Assembly: GCA_002748015.1 (NCBI GenBank)
Contig: PDRH01000124.1
Location: 1 to 16,915 of the forward strand
Direction of reading: 5' to 3'
Length of the DNA stretch: 16,915 bases
DNA from: Bacteroidota bacterium
GTDB lineage: Bacteria; Bacteroidota; Bacteroidia; Bacteroidales; CAJPTX01
Shown here: positions 7,002 through 14,219 of the stretch, piece by piece
Layout: every line of letters starts with the position of its first letter
Numbering within the stretch: position 1 is the stretch's first letter
Translations under genes and position numbers: made by a program
The notes under the pieces: generated by a model
What the model saw: the letters and a program-made list of their open reading frames with translations, nothing else
Told to the model about the DNA's origin: nothing
Databases searched by the model: none

Positions 7002-7946
7002 TTATGCCTCCCCCTCGGCCCTACCCCCCGGTTTATCATTACGGCTGCGCGGATGCGAACCCCGGTACGCAGCCTTCAGCAATCCGATGTCCGTGTGCGT
7101 ATACACCTGCGTCGACTTCAACGTCGCATGGCCGAGCAGCGCCTTTATCGTGCTGATATCCGCACCCTCCTCGAGCATATGCGTCGCAAAGCTATGGCGA
7201 AGCGCATGCGGCCCGCTGCAGCTCCCGCCAGTCAACCGCGCGTAGTGCGCATTGACCCGGCGGTACACATCCCCACCGCCCAGCACACGTCCATCCTCTC
7301 GCACAAATATAGCAGCTTTAGACGAAACCCCAGCACCAAAGGTCAACTCTACCCGCTCCCGAAACGCCTCAAGCTCCGCTACCAGCTCCGGGATCAGCGG
7401 GATGATACGCTCCTTATTCCCCTTCCCCAGCACCCGAACACTCGCCTGCGCCAGATCCACATCCCCCCAGCGCAAGCCCACCAGCTCCGCACGCCGGACA
7501 CCCAGCCCGTAGAGCGACAGCAGTATCAGCCGGTCCAGATGCCCCTCGTAGTCATCCGTATAGTTCTCCCGCGCCAGCAACCGCTGCACCTCCTCCTGCC
7601 GGAAGTACGACGGTAGGGGGCGATCCACCCGCATACGCGACACCGAGGACACCGGATTGAACTCCAGCCCCTGCGACAGCCGTACGTACTCATAGAAGCT
7701 ACGCAGCGACGACAGGCACCTATTCACCGAACGGCTCGACATCCCCCCCTGCGACAGGCGCATAGCCCACATACGCACATCCCGAGAGCTCACCCCCAGC
7801 ACGCACGCATCCACCTCCTCCCCCGGATACACCTCATCGAAGAAACGACGAACATCACGCCCATAAGCAACTACAGTACGAAGCGAATACCTCCGCTCGT
7901 ACTGTAGATAATCCCTATAGCTATCTAGCACATCCACAGGACGCAC
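7002..7946 (-). CDS. xerC: Tyrosine recombinase, XerC-like
   Basis: A 314-residue site-specific recombinase that in relatives resolves chromosome dimers at dif together with XerD. The N-terminal SAM-like core-binding domain covers about residues 1-90. The catalytic domain (about 113-295) has the full set: R151 in GVRRAEL, K175 in LGKGNKER, H247 and R250 in HALRHSFATHML, H273 in LLGHATL and nucleophile Y282 in QVYTH. Only a GTG start (7946) is available, because an in-frame stop lies eight codons upstream and the next ATG is far inside. The basic tail RSRNDKPGGRAEGEA is probably disordered. It lies between rpsU and hpf, a conserved setting, so I read it as housekeeping and not as a mobile-element integrase. 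Confidence 0.92.
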   Translation of the reverse strand: MRPVDVLDSYRDYLQYERRYSLRTVVAYGRDVRRFFDEVYPGEEVDACVLGVSSRDVRMWAMRLSQGGMSSRSVNRCLSSLRSFYEYVRLSQGLEFNPVSSVSRMRVDRPLPSYFRQEEVQRLLARENYTDDYEGHLDRLILLSLYGLGVRRAELVGLRWGDVDLAQASVRVLGKGNKERIIPLIPELVAELEAFRERVELTFGAGVSSKAAIFVREDGRVLGGGDVYRRVNAHYARLTGGSCSGPHALRHSFATHMLEEGADISTIKALLGHATLKSTQVYTHTDIGLLKAAYRGSHPRSRNDKPGGRAEGEA

Positions 7947-8006
7947 CCCAGCATCAAGGAACCCGCGCAGCTATCAACGCATGGCCCCCCAAGAAACCGT
8001 AGACCC

Positions 8007-8198
8007 CTACTGCTCCTTATCCTGCATCTGCTGCACGTAGCGAGCATGCAGAATCTCCTCGCGGCGAACCACCGACGGCTTCGTAAAGAACCTACGACGG
8101 CGAATCTCACGCATCGTACCCGTACGGTCAAACTTACGCTTAAAACGCTTCAAGGGGCGGTCTATCTGCTCCCCCTCCTTCACTGGTATGATAATCAT
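8007..8198 (-). CDS. rpsU: 30S ribosomal protein S21
   Basis: S21 is a small basic protein of the 30S subunit that in Bacteroidota has been linked to hiding the anti-Shine-Dalgarno sequence. The 63-residue product MIIIPVKEGEQIDRPLKRFKRKF matches the family from its first residue, with the basic middle MREIRRRRFFTKPSVVRREE. It starts with ATG at 8198 and has its own promoter-like element just upstream. xerC follows after 60 nt. Confidence 0.96.
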   Translation of the reverse strand: MIIIPVKEGEQIDRPLKRFKRKFDRTGTMREIRRRRFFTKPSVVRREEILHARYVQQMQDKEQ

Positions 8199-8241
8199 TG
8201 TCTATCCTTTATATTCGACTACATTCCCTAGAATAAGCGCA

Positions 8242-8271
8242 CAAAGGTAAGCACTTATCCACAATTCCAAA
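8242..8271 (-). promoter_or_regulatory. Probable Bacteroidota-type promoter for rpsU-xerC-hpf
   Basis: The minus strand has TACCTTTG at 8249-8242, an exact TAnnTTTG box, with TTTG at 8271-8268 and an 18-bp spacer, one base shorter than the usual 19-21. The predicted start of transcription is about 35 nt before the rpsU ATG. Downstream genes xerC and hpf have no separate element that I can see. Confidence 0.65.
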
Positions 8272-8286
8272 AATATTACCACCCTT

Positions 8287-9120
8287 TTACGGGATATTAT
8301 TCTTATACACCTGGTATTCCGCCGCGAACGTCATCCCCTCCTTACCCCCGAGGTCCTTCCATTTCTTATGGATATCGTCAATCCTATGCTCATGCGAAGG
8401 GTGCGTGCTCATGAACTCCGGCGGCTGGCCAGACCCCTCCGACTCCATCTTCTCAAAGAAGCCCGCCACCCCCCGAGCATCGTACTCCGTATGGTAGAGA
8501 TAGCTTACCGAGCAAGCATCCGCCTCGCTCTCATCATTGCGGCTGAACTTTAGCGCCGCCAGCGCATTACCTCCCTGCACAGCTACCCCCGCCAAATCCG
8601 CCGCCATGCCCGGCAGGTACGCATTCGAGAGCCCCAGCACCACCTGCACCAGCAGGTCCATCCCGTAGCGCTTAGTCAGCTGCGAGGTGCTATGCCGCAT
8701 ATCAGCATGCGCCATCTCATGGCCCATAACCCCCGCCACCTGATCCCAGCTATCCAGGTACTTCAAGAGCCCCGTGTAGAAGTAGATGTAGCCGCCCGGC
8801 GCACAAAAAGCGTTCAGCGTCTCCTGGTCGATCACGTACACCTTCCACTCGAAGTCATCCGCATGCTTCAGCTGACCACTCTGCTTAATCTGATCCCGAA
8901 CCCTCTCCAGCCCCTCGTACACCGGCACCCACACCCCCTCCCGTGGAACCACCGGGTACTGCTGTGGATCATTATCTATCTGCGCAGACAAGTCCCTACC
9001 CAGCTTCCTGTCATCATCGAGCGAGAAGGCATTGAACTTCCCATCCTGGCATCCCGAGAAGGTCAGCCCTACCACCATCACCAGCGGCGCCAAACCGCGA
9101 AACAAACGCATCATTCGCAT
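8287..9120 (-). CDS. M48-family metalloprotease, lipoprotein (BepA/LoiP-like)
   Basis: A 277-residue zinc protease predicted to be lipid-anchored in the envelope. The N-terminus has a hydrophobic signal followed by lipobox TFSGC, with acylated Cys24. The active site is HEMAH at residues 134-138, and the third zinc ligand is in the ESEAD segment (197-201). THPSHEHRI near 239-247 is the C-terminal conserved block of the family. I chose ATG at 9120 because AAAAAGGAG stands 8 nt before it; an upstream TTG at 9126 is too close to that site. Relatives such as BepA and LoiP degrade or help assemble outer-membrane proteins. No TPR domain follows, so it is closer to LoiP/YcaL in layout. It is last in the cysS cluster, 36 nt after the thioredoxin-like gene. 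Confidence 0.9.
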   Translation of the reverse strand: MRMMRLFRGLAPLVMVVGLTFSGCQDGKFNAFSLDDDRKLGRDLSAQIDNDPQQYPVVPREGVWVPVYEGLERVRDQIKQSGQLKHADDFEWKVYVIDQETLNAFCAPGGYIYFYTGLLKYLDSWDQVAGVMGHEMAHADMRHSTSQLTKRYGMDLLVQVVLGLSNAYLPGMAADLAGVAVQGGNALAALKFSRNDESEADACSVSYLYHTEYDARGVAGFFEKMESEGSGQPPEFMSTHPSHEHRIDDIHKKWKDLGGKEGMTFAAEYQVYKNNIP

Positions 9121-9156
9121 AGCCAAATCTCCTTTTTAGTTCCCCCTCCCCACTAC

Positions 9157-10515
9157 CTACCAACGCTTGTCCGTACGACGCTCCTCCTCCTCGAGCAACC
9201 GATCAATGATCGCACGCAGCTCCTGCTCCGTCGCCGGGCGCGACACCAGACGGCCGTGCACATCGTACACGTAAAGCTCAGGCGTACCCTGAAAATCCAG
9301 CGCCTCCTCCAGCCCAACCGTCGAATCCCGCAAAGTAAATCCATTATCCCAACCCCAGCCCCTACTCTTCACGTAGGCCGCATCCATCCCCCCTTCGCCC
9401 CGGTCCAAGCAGACGCACGACACCCGCATGAAACGCTTATCCAGCCCCTGCCACATATCGTAAAGTCTCGGCAGCATCGCCTGGCAATGCGCGCACCACA
9501 CGCTCCAGAGCACCACCAACGTATAGCGACTCTTAGGGTTTACCACCGAGGTGGCCTCCCCATCCAAATCCTGCATGCCCAGCGCCAGCGCCGCCAGCCC
9601 CTCCACGGGGGCGGAGCGCCCCACCTGCCCCGGCAAACCCGCCACGGGGCCGAAGCGCATGCTGTCTACAGCCGCAGAAACAAGGGGAAAGCTCGAACCC
9701 GAGAACAGGTAGGAGAACTGCCCACGGATGGACACGGCCACATCCGCATCCATCCGCCGCGCTCCCAGGCTACGGATCGCCCGCAGGAAGGCCGCACGCT
9801 GCTCCTCATGCGTCAGCAGGGTATCGCGCTGCGCCAGCAGGTAGTCCGTTGCACGCCGTCGTAGCAAACGGCTACCCGCCGCAAGCGGATTCACCAGCAC
9901 CTCCCCCGGAAACCAATCCCTATCCTTCCCCCCAGCCACCGGGCGCATTAGCTCCAGCAGCGAGCGCAGGCGCACATCCTTGGCTTTCCCCTCGAGCGAC
10001 AGCAGAGTCGAATCTAGCAGATGCTCCTCCGCCTCCAGCATGTCCCCCATCGCCCGGCAGGCTTCCTCACCGCTACCGCAATATCCCTCAAGATCATCCT
10101 TCGCCTTCGCAAAGGCCCGGTAGCGGGAGTACGCTGCGTAGCCCGATAGGTACACCATGGCCTCGTCCGCCCCCTCCACCTCAACGCCATCAAGCGGCAG
10201 ACGCCCATCGATACCCACCCACACCCGTCGCTTCGGCTTCAGCAGCAGCAGGGGGATTGCTGCCACCCCCTCCAGCAGCAGACCGTAGAGCCCCGGCTGG
10301 AAATCCGGAATGGAGAAATGGTAGCAACCATCCTCCTCCATGTAGGCCGTGTCAATCAGGCTCTGGGGGATGTCCACCTGCCGCAGCAGCACCATAGGGC
10401 TGGGAACCTGCGCATCCAGCCGCACCCGTAGCTTCACATCCCGCGCCGACACCACCGACACGCTGAGCAGCAGTAGCTGCACCAGAAAAAGCCCTAAGAT
10501 GCGCGACCTGACCAT
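9157..10515 (-). CDS. Secreted thioredoxin-fold protein (TlpA/AhpC-TSA-like) with long N-terminal region
   Basis: A 452-residue exported protein. The ATG at 10515 gives a signal peptide with basic MVRSR, a Leu/Val core and cleavage near SVVSA (residue 24). The reading frame extends ten codons upstream only by a TTG inside cysS, which I rejected. Residues about 27-110 look like the beta-sandwich found before thioredoxin domains in Bacteroidota (DUF4369-like), followed by a helical region (about 120-300) I cannot name. The C-terminal thioredoxin domain (about 315-440) has LWSVWCAHCQAM with C341 and C344, and the cis-proline in GTPELYVYD (P412). The role is probably reduction or oxidation of periplasmic thiols. 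It starts 14 nt after the cysS stop and is almost certainly co-transcribed with it. Confidence 0.85.
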   Translation of the reverse strand: MVRSRILGLFLVQLLLLSVSVVSARDVKLRVRLDAQVPSPMVLLRQVDIPQSLIDTAYMEEDGCYHFSIPDFQPGLYGLLLEGVAAIPLLLLKPKRRVWVGIDGRLPLDGVEVEGADEAMVYLSGYAAYSRYRAFAKAKDDLEGYCGSGEEACRAMGDMLEAEEHLLDSTLLSLEGKAKDVRLRSLLELMRPVAGGKDRDWFPGEVLVNPLAAGSRLLRRRATDYLLAQRDTLLTHEEQRAAFLRAIRSLGARRMDADVAVSIRGQFSYLFSGSSFPLVSAAVDSMRFGPVAGLPGQVGRSAPVEGLAALALGMQDLDGEATSVVNPKSRYTLVVLWSVWCAHCQAMLPRLYDMWQGLDKRFMRVSCVCLDRGEGGMDAAYVKSRGWGWDNGFTLRDSTVGLEEALDFQGTPELYVYDVHGRLVSRPATEQELRAIIDRLLEEEERRTDKRW

Positions 10516-10529
10516 ACTTCCAAACCTTA

Positions 10530-12002
10530 CTATTTCAAATGCCAACTGGCCCCATCCGCCGTATCCTGCACCTCAACCCCACTCGCCTTCAGCTCATCGC
10601 GGATACGGTCCGACGTGGCGTAATCCTTACTCGCACGGGCGCTCGCACGGTACTCCAGCACGAAGCTCATCGCCGTTTCCAGCGCCCTATCGCTCCCGGC
10701 AGCCTCTGCACCACCCGTCAGGCCCAGCACCCCGAACACCATCCGGTGGAACAGCTCCCGCAAGCGCTGCAAATCCTCCTCCACCAGCGAGGCCTCGCCG
10801 CGCCCCAGCATCCCGATAAGCTTCGCCCCCTCAAAGAGCTTTGCAATCAGCACCGGCGTATTCAGGTCGTCAAGCAGCGGCGCCCAGCATGCCTCCTCGA
10901 ACTCCTCCACGCTGAAGGTCGACTCCTTGCCCGCCGACAGCCTATCCAACTCCCGCACCGAGAGCAGCAGCCGCTCCAAGCCCTTCTCCGCCGCCTGCAG
11001 CGCCGCATTGCTGAAGTCCAGCGTAGAGCGGTAGTGCGCCTGCAGCACGAAGAAGCGGATAGTCATCGGCCCATAGGCCTGCTCCAGCTTCGCATGCTTC
11101 CCCTCAAACAGCTCCTCCAGCGTAATGAAGTTACCCAGGGACTTGCCCATCTTCTGCCCCTCAATCGTAATCAGGTTGTTGTGCATCCAGTACTTCACCA
11201 CCCGATGCCCCAGCGATGCCTGATTCTGCGCTATCTCGCATTCATGGTGCGGGAACATCAAGTCTAGCCCCCCGCCGTGAATATCGAACTCATCGCCCAG
11301 ATACTTACGCCCCATAGCCGAGCACTCCAGGTGCCAGCCCGGGAAACCCTCGCCCCACGGCGACGGCCAGCGCATGATGTGGCTCTCATCCGCCCGCTTC
11401 CACAGGGCGAAATCCAGCGGGTTGCGCTTCTCGCTCTGCCCATCCAGCGCCCGCGTATTGGCCAGCATATCCTCCACCACCCGACCCGAGAGCGCACCGT
11501 AGTGGTACTTCGCATCGTACTTCTCTATATCGAAGTACACCGACCCCTCGCTCACGTACGCATACCCCTTCTCCAGCAGCTGCTCTATCAGCGCTATCTG
11601 CTCGATGATATGCCCCGTTGCATGCGGCTCAATGCTCGGCGGCAGCACGTTCAGCAGGCGCATGGCCTCCTCGTAGCGCAGCTTATAGTGGTGCGCCACC
11701 TCCATCGGCTCAAGCGACTCCAGCCGCGCCTTCTTCTGGATCTTGTCCTCCCCCTCGTCCGCATCGTGCTCCAGATGGCCAACATCCGTGATGTTGCGCA
11801 CGTACCGAACCTTATAGCCCAGCTCGCGCAGCACGCGGAACAGCACATCGAAGGTAATGGACGGCCGCGCATGCCCCAGATGCGGATCCCCATACACCGT
11901 GGGCCCACAGACGTACATCCCCACGTGCGGGGCATGCAGGGGTTCGAAGACCTCCTTGCGGCGGGAGTAGGTATTGTAAATCTGCAACTCTCTCATGGCC
12001 AT
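10530..12002 (-). CDS. cysS: Cysteinyl-tRNA synthetase
   Basis: A class I synthetase of 490 residues that charges tRNA-Cys. The HIGH signature is HLGH at 41-44 and the KMSKS loop is KMGKS at 284-288. Zinc ligands by family alignment are C32, C227, H252 and E256. Conserved blocks VRNITDVGHLEHDADEGEDKI and WHLECSAM are intact. The start is either ATG at 12002 or the in-frame ATG two codons later, just before RELQIYNT. A TACCTTTG element lies 45-52 nt upstream. It is the first gene of a three-gene minus-strand cluster with the thioredoxin-like and M48 genes. Confidence 0.98.
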   Translation of the reverse strand: MAMRELQIYNTYSRRKEVFEPLHAPHVGMYVCGPTVYGDPHLGHARPSITFDVLFRVLRELGYKVRYVRNITDVGHLEHDADEGEDKIQKKARLESLEPMEVAHHYKLRYEEAMRLLNVLPPSIEPHATGHIIEQIALIEQLLEKGYAYVSEGSVYFDIEKYDAKYHYGALSGRVVEDMLANTRALDGQSEKRNPLDFALWKRADESHIMRWPSPWGEGFPGWHLECSAMGRKYLGDEFDIHGGGLDLMFPHHECEIAQNQASLGHRVVKYWMHNNLITIEGQKMGKSLGNFITLEELFEGKHAKLEQAYGPMTIRFFVLQAHYRSTLDFSNAALQAAEKGLERLLLSVRELDRLSAGKESTFSVEEFEEACWAPLLDDLNTPVLIAKLFEGAKLIGMLGRGEASLVEEDLQRLRELFHRMVFGVLGLTGGAEAAGSDRALETAMSFVLEYRASARASKDYATSDRIRDELKASGVEVQDTADGASWHLK

Positions 12003-12046
12003 GCTATATTACGGACAATTATAGATAAAACGAACTTACCGGTTGG

Positions 12047-12054
12047 CAAAGGTA
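12047..12054 (-). promoter_or_regulatory. -7 element of a probable cysS promoter
   Basis: TACCTTTG on the minus strand fits the Bacteroidota TAnnTTTG box exactly and would start transcription about 38 nt before the cysS ATG. The -33 box is poor: only CTTG with a 17-bp spacer is present. A second box, TACTTTTG at 12229-12222, also faces cysS and is listed separately. Confidence 0.55.
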
Positions 12055-12113
12055 ATACTTTTCTACGTATGCAAGCCCGGCCGTCAAACGCAAGAGCATC
12101 GCATGTGCCACAG

Positions 12114-12132
12114 CCCCACCCCACCCCCACCC
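12114..12132 (-). other. G-quadruplex motif
   Basis: The plus strand reads C4-A-C4-A-C5-A-C3, so the minus strand has four runs of three to five G separated by single T residues. This fits the strictest G-quadruplex pattern, and one-base loops are the most stable type in vitro. It lies about 112 bp upstream of cysS, between the two candidate cysS -7 boxes. It would be in the RNA of any transcript that starts at the outer box. Confidence 0.75.
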
Positions 12133-12138
12133 AGCCTC

Positions 12139-12174
12139 CCGCTCCGAATTCTCCCTAGCGCAAATTCGGAGCGG
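12139..12174. repeat. Perfect 12-bp inverted repeat in the divergent intergenic region
   Basis: CCGCTCCGAATT (12139-12150) and AATTCGGAGCGG (12163-12174) are exact reverse complements around a 12-nt loop. Neither side is followed by a T-run, and it lies upstream of both flanking genes, so it is not a normal terminator. It could be an operator bound by a dimeric regulator, or a stem in a long cysS leader. It starts only 6 nt from the G-quadruplex motif. Confidence 0.7.
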
Positions 12175-12221
12175 CGGCCCACCCAAGACGAAGATATCTG
12201 CCCACCATGCAACCCTTCCGG

Positions 12222-12229
12222 CAAAAGTA
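12222..12229 (-). promoter_or_regulatory. Second candidate -7 element facing cysS
   Basis: TACTTTTG on the minus strand is identical to the -7 box of the tRNA operon promoter. No TTTG stands 19-21 bp upstream, so it may be chance. If used, it would give cysS a leader of about 210 nt containing the inverted repeat and the G-quadruplex motif. Confidence 0.3.
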
Positions 12230-12278
12230 CGTATCCCCTAGTAGTATCGCACATGTACCACCAAACACCACCAAAGCC

Positions 12279-13106
12279 ATGGCGAAAATCACCCCCGTGC
12301 GCCCGAAGTACTGGAGCAAGCACGAACCCGTTTTGTACGTAGTAGCAGAGGAGAGAATGTACGTCCGGGACAGAGCGGAGAAGATTCGTAATCCGCGGAC
12401 GGAGCGACAGCAGGCGAATCGGCATAAGCTATCCGTCGCTAGCCGCTTCCTGGCTCAGATGCAGCCGATGGTAGCCAGGGGCTTTAGAGCGACGATGACC
12501 CAGAGGCCAGGATGGGAATCGAGGAGGGTGGGGGCCTACCATGTAGCAATGGGTGCCCTGCTGAAGTCGGGGATGAGGAGGGGAAAGGACGGATGGCAGA
12601 TTGATTTCCAGCACGTCAAGCTCTCGGAGGGGAATAGCCTTGAGGGCTTTCCCATGGAAATAAAGAGAAGTGGGCGGGAGGTGAACATCAGCTTTCCGAA
12701 GGGGCTACCGAAGGGGACTAAGCGGGTACGAGTGGCTATCCACTCGGCGCGGAAGGGCAGAACAGCGCACGTGGCTTTCGATGCACCGAGGAAGGGAGAA
12801 ACGGTCAGGGTAACCATCCCGAAATGGGCGGCCAGCGGAGAGCTACATGCATACTATACCGTGGACGTCAAGGGGAAATCACGATGGGCAAGCCTATACG
12901 TGTACGTGCCGAAGGGGCGCGGGGCTAGCAGGAGAAGCAGGGCCTTTACCGTGACTACGCTACCACCATCGCAAGCGGCAAACCATGACGGTACGGGCAA
13001 GCAGAGCCGAAGCGACGAGGAGGGCAGAACAAGGGGCGGGAGCGGGAGCTACCCGCCGGGGGGCTGGGGAGCAGACCGGGACAAAGGATTAAGCAGAAAA
13101 GAGTAA
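12279..13106 (+). CDS. DUF6266-like protein with charged Gly-rich tail, function unknown
   Basis: The 275-residue product resembles the uncharacterised DUF6266 family of Bacteroidota, judged by recall and not by search. Family-like features are a short N-terminal strand pair (VLYVVAEERMYVRDR), the segment NPRTERQQANRHKLSVASRFL (38-58), GF and AY spacers (69-90), IDFQHVKLSEGNSLEGF (108-124) and a beta-rich half to about 211. No signal peptide or membrane helix is seen. Residues about 212-275 form a tail rich in Arg, Ser, Gly and Asp/Glu that should be disordered and is not typical of the family. I chose ATG at 12279 because the 24 codons back to ATG 12207 look unrelated. No TAnnTTTG promoter is visible on this strand. 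Its stop overlaps the -7 box of the next gene. Confidence 0.65.
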   Translation: MAKITPVRPKYWSKHEPVLYVVAEERMYVRDRAEKIRNPRTERQQANRHKLSVASRFLAQMQPMVARGFRATMTQRPGWESRRVGAYHVAMGALLKSGMRRGKDGWQIDFQHVKLSEGNSLEGFPMEIKRSGREVNISFPKGLPKGTKRVRVAIHSARKGRTAHVAFDAPRKGETVRVTIPKWAASGELHAYYTVDVKGKSRWASLYVYVPKGRGASRRSRAFTVTTLPPSQAANHDGTGKQSRSDEEGRTRGGSGSYPPGGWGADRDKGLSRKE

Positions 13107-13111
13107 CTTTG
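13104..13111 (+). promoter_or_regulatory. Candidate -7 element for the alpha/beta hydrolase gene
   Basis: TAACTTTG fits TAnnTTTG and overlaps the TAA stop of the DUF6266-like gene. No TTTG lies 19-21 bp upstream. The implied leader is about 25 nt and includes the imperfect stem GCTGCGT/ACGTAGC (13111-13137). Confidence 0.4.
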
Positions 13112-13142
13112 CTGCGTTTACTCAGAAAAGACGTAGCACCCC

Positions 13143-14120
13143 ATGAGCATATCCAAGGCCGCGAAGAACCGTATAGCCATCACCGTGATGGCCGTGCTGA
13201 CCCTCTTCCTCATCGTTTCCTTCGTGGGGGGGGCCTACCTGCTCAAGGTGGGTGTTGGCGCCCCGAGCGAGGAGAACCGTAGCTATCAGGGTTCGCTGGA
13301 ACGGATGGCGAAGGACTACCCGGGCATAATGCCATGGTACGACAGCCTGATGGCCTGCAACGCCATGGGGGAGCTGACGATGCTCAACCGTGACTCGGTG
13401 CAACTCCACTCGGTCTACATCCCGGCTCGAGATACAACACGTGCCACAGCCCTGATAGTACATGGCTACTCCGACACGCCGATGGACATGCTGCAGATAG
13501 CCTACCTCTACCACCACGACCTGGGCTACAACGTATTCCTCCCGGACCTATTTGCGCACGGCAAGAGCCAGGGCGACCACGTGCAGATGGGCTTCCGGGA
13601 CCGGCTGGATGTACTGGAATGGATACCCATTGCGGACTCTCTATTCGGTGGAGGAACGGTGATGGTTGTGCATGGAATATCGATGGGTGGTGCTACGACT
13701 ATGGGGGTAGCCGGGGAGGATACCCCGCCGATGGTCAAATGCTTTGTGGAGGACTGCGGTTTCACCTCGGTGTGGGATGAGTTCCGCCATAAGCTAAAGG
13801 AAATGTATGGCCTTCCCCCCTTCCCCCTGCTCTACACGGCCGACATCCTCTGCCAATGGAAGTACGGGTGGAGCTTCCACGAGGCCTCGCCCGTGGAGGC
13901 AGTGCGGCGGGCCAAGCTGCCGATGCTGTTCATCCACGGGGATGCAGATAGATACGTTCCGAGCTGGATGCACCGGCCGCTCTACGAGGCATGCACCAGC
14001 CCCAAGGGCATATTCGTAGCCAAGGGGAGCAAGCATGGTAAGGCCTACCGGGATCACCCCGGGGAGTATACGCAGGTGGTGCGGGATTTCCTTGCGCCAT
14101 ACATAAACACAGAGAAATAA
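13143..14120 (+). CDS. Membrane-anchored alpha/beta hydrolase
   Basis: A 325-residue serine hydrolase with one N-terminal membrane segment (about residues 11-34, AITVMAVLTLFLIVSFVGGA) and the catalytic domain outside. The fold is visible as IVHGYSDTP (105-113, oxyanion region), nucleophile elbow HGISMGG with S180, acid D269 in HGDADRYVP and H298 in GSKHGKAY. This matches the BAAT/acyl-CoA thioester-like and FrsA-like group common in Bacteroidota; the substrate cannot be told from sequence. ATG at 13143 is 36 nt after the DUF6266-like gene, and sppA follows after 99 nt. An esterase or peptidase of the envelope is the safest reading. Confidence 0.88.
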   Translation: MSISKAAKNRIAITVMAVLTLFLIVSFVGGAYLLKVGVGAPSEENRSYQGSLERMAKDYPGIMPWYDSLMACNAMGELTMLNRDSVQLHSVYIPARDTTRATALIVHGYSDTPMDMLQIAYLYHHDLGYNVFLPDLFAHGKSQGDHVQMGFRDRLDVLEWIPIADSLFGGGTVMVVHGISMGGATTMGVAGEDTPPMVKCFVEDCGFTSVWDEFRHKLKEMYGLPPFPLLYTADILCQWKYGWSFHEASPVEAVRRAKLPMLFIHGDADRYVPSWMHRPLYEACTSPKGIFVAKGSKHGKAYRDHPGEYTQVVRDFLAPYINTEK

Positions 14121-14124
14121 GGGC

Positions 14125-14132
14125 TACCTTTG
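14125..14132 (+). promoter_or_regulatory. Candidate -7 element for sppA
   Basis: TACCTTTG, an exact TAnnTTTG box, starts 4 nt after the hydrolase stop. A matching -33 TTTG is not seen. The leader of about 80 nt contains a small CCCG-TAG-CGGG stem and a GCGCATGCGC palindrome (14196-14205). sppA may therefore be transcribed both from here and by read-through. Confidence 0.45.
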
Positions 14133-14219
14133 GGCCGATTCGGCTTAGGGCCAGAGGTTGAAGCAATACCCTAGCCCGTAGCGGGTACATAAGCAGCGCA
14201 TGCGCGCACAAACAGAAGT

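Noticed and set aside
8199..8286. Terminator after the M48 gene
   Set aside because: Only a 3-bp CCC/GGG stem with an uneven AT-rich extension precedes the T-run at 8269-8273, too weak to call.
8692..9864. A 390-codon open frame on the plus strand
   Set aside because: It lies opposite the M48 and thioredoxin-like genes, spans their junction and shows no domain.
12207..12278. 24-codon N-terminal extension of the DUF6266-like protein
   Set aside because: The extra residues do not resemble the family, which begins near MAKITPV; the upstream ATG cannot be fully excluded.
12003..12278. T-box riboswitch before cysS
   Set aside because: I found no specifier loop, conserved T-box antiterminator sequence or terminator, and T-boxes are not typical of Bacteroidota.
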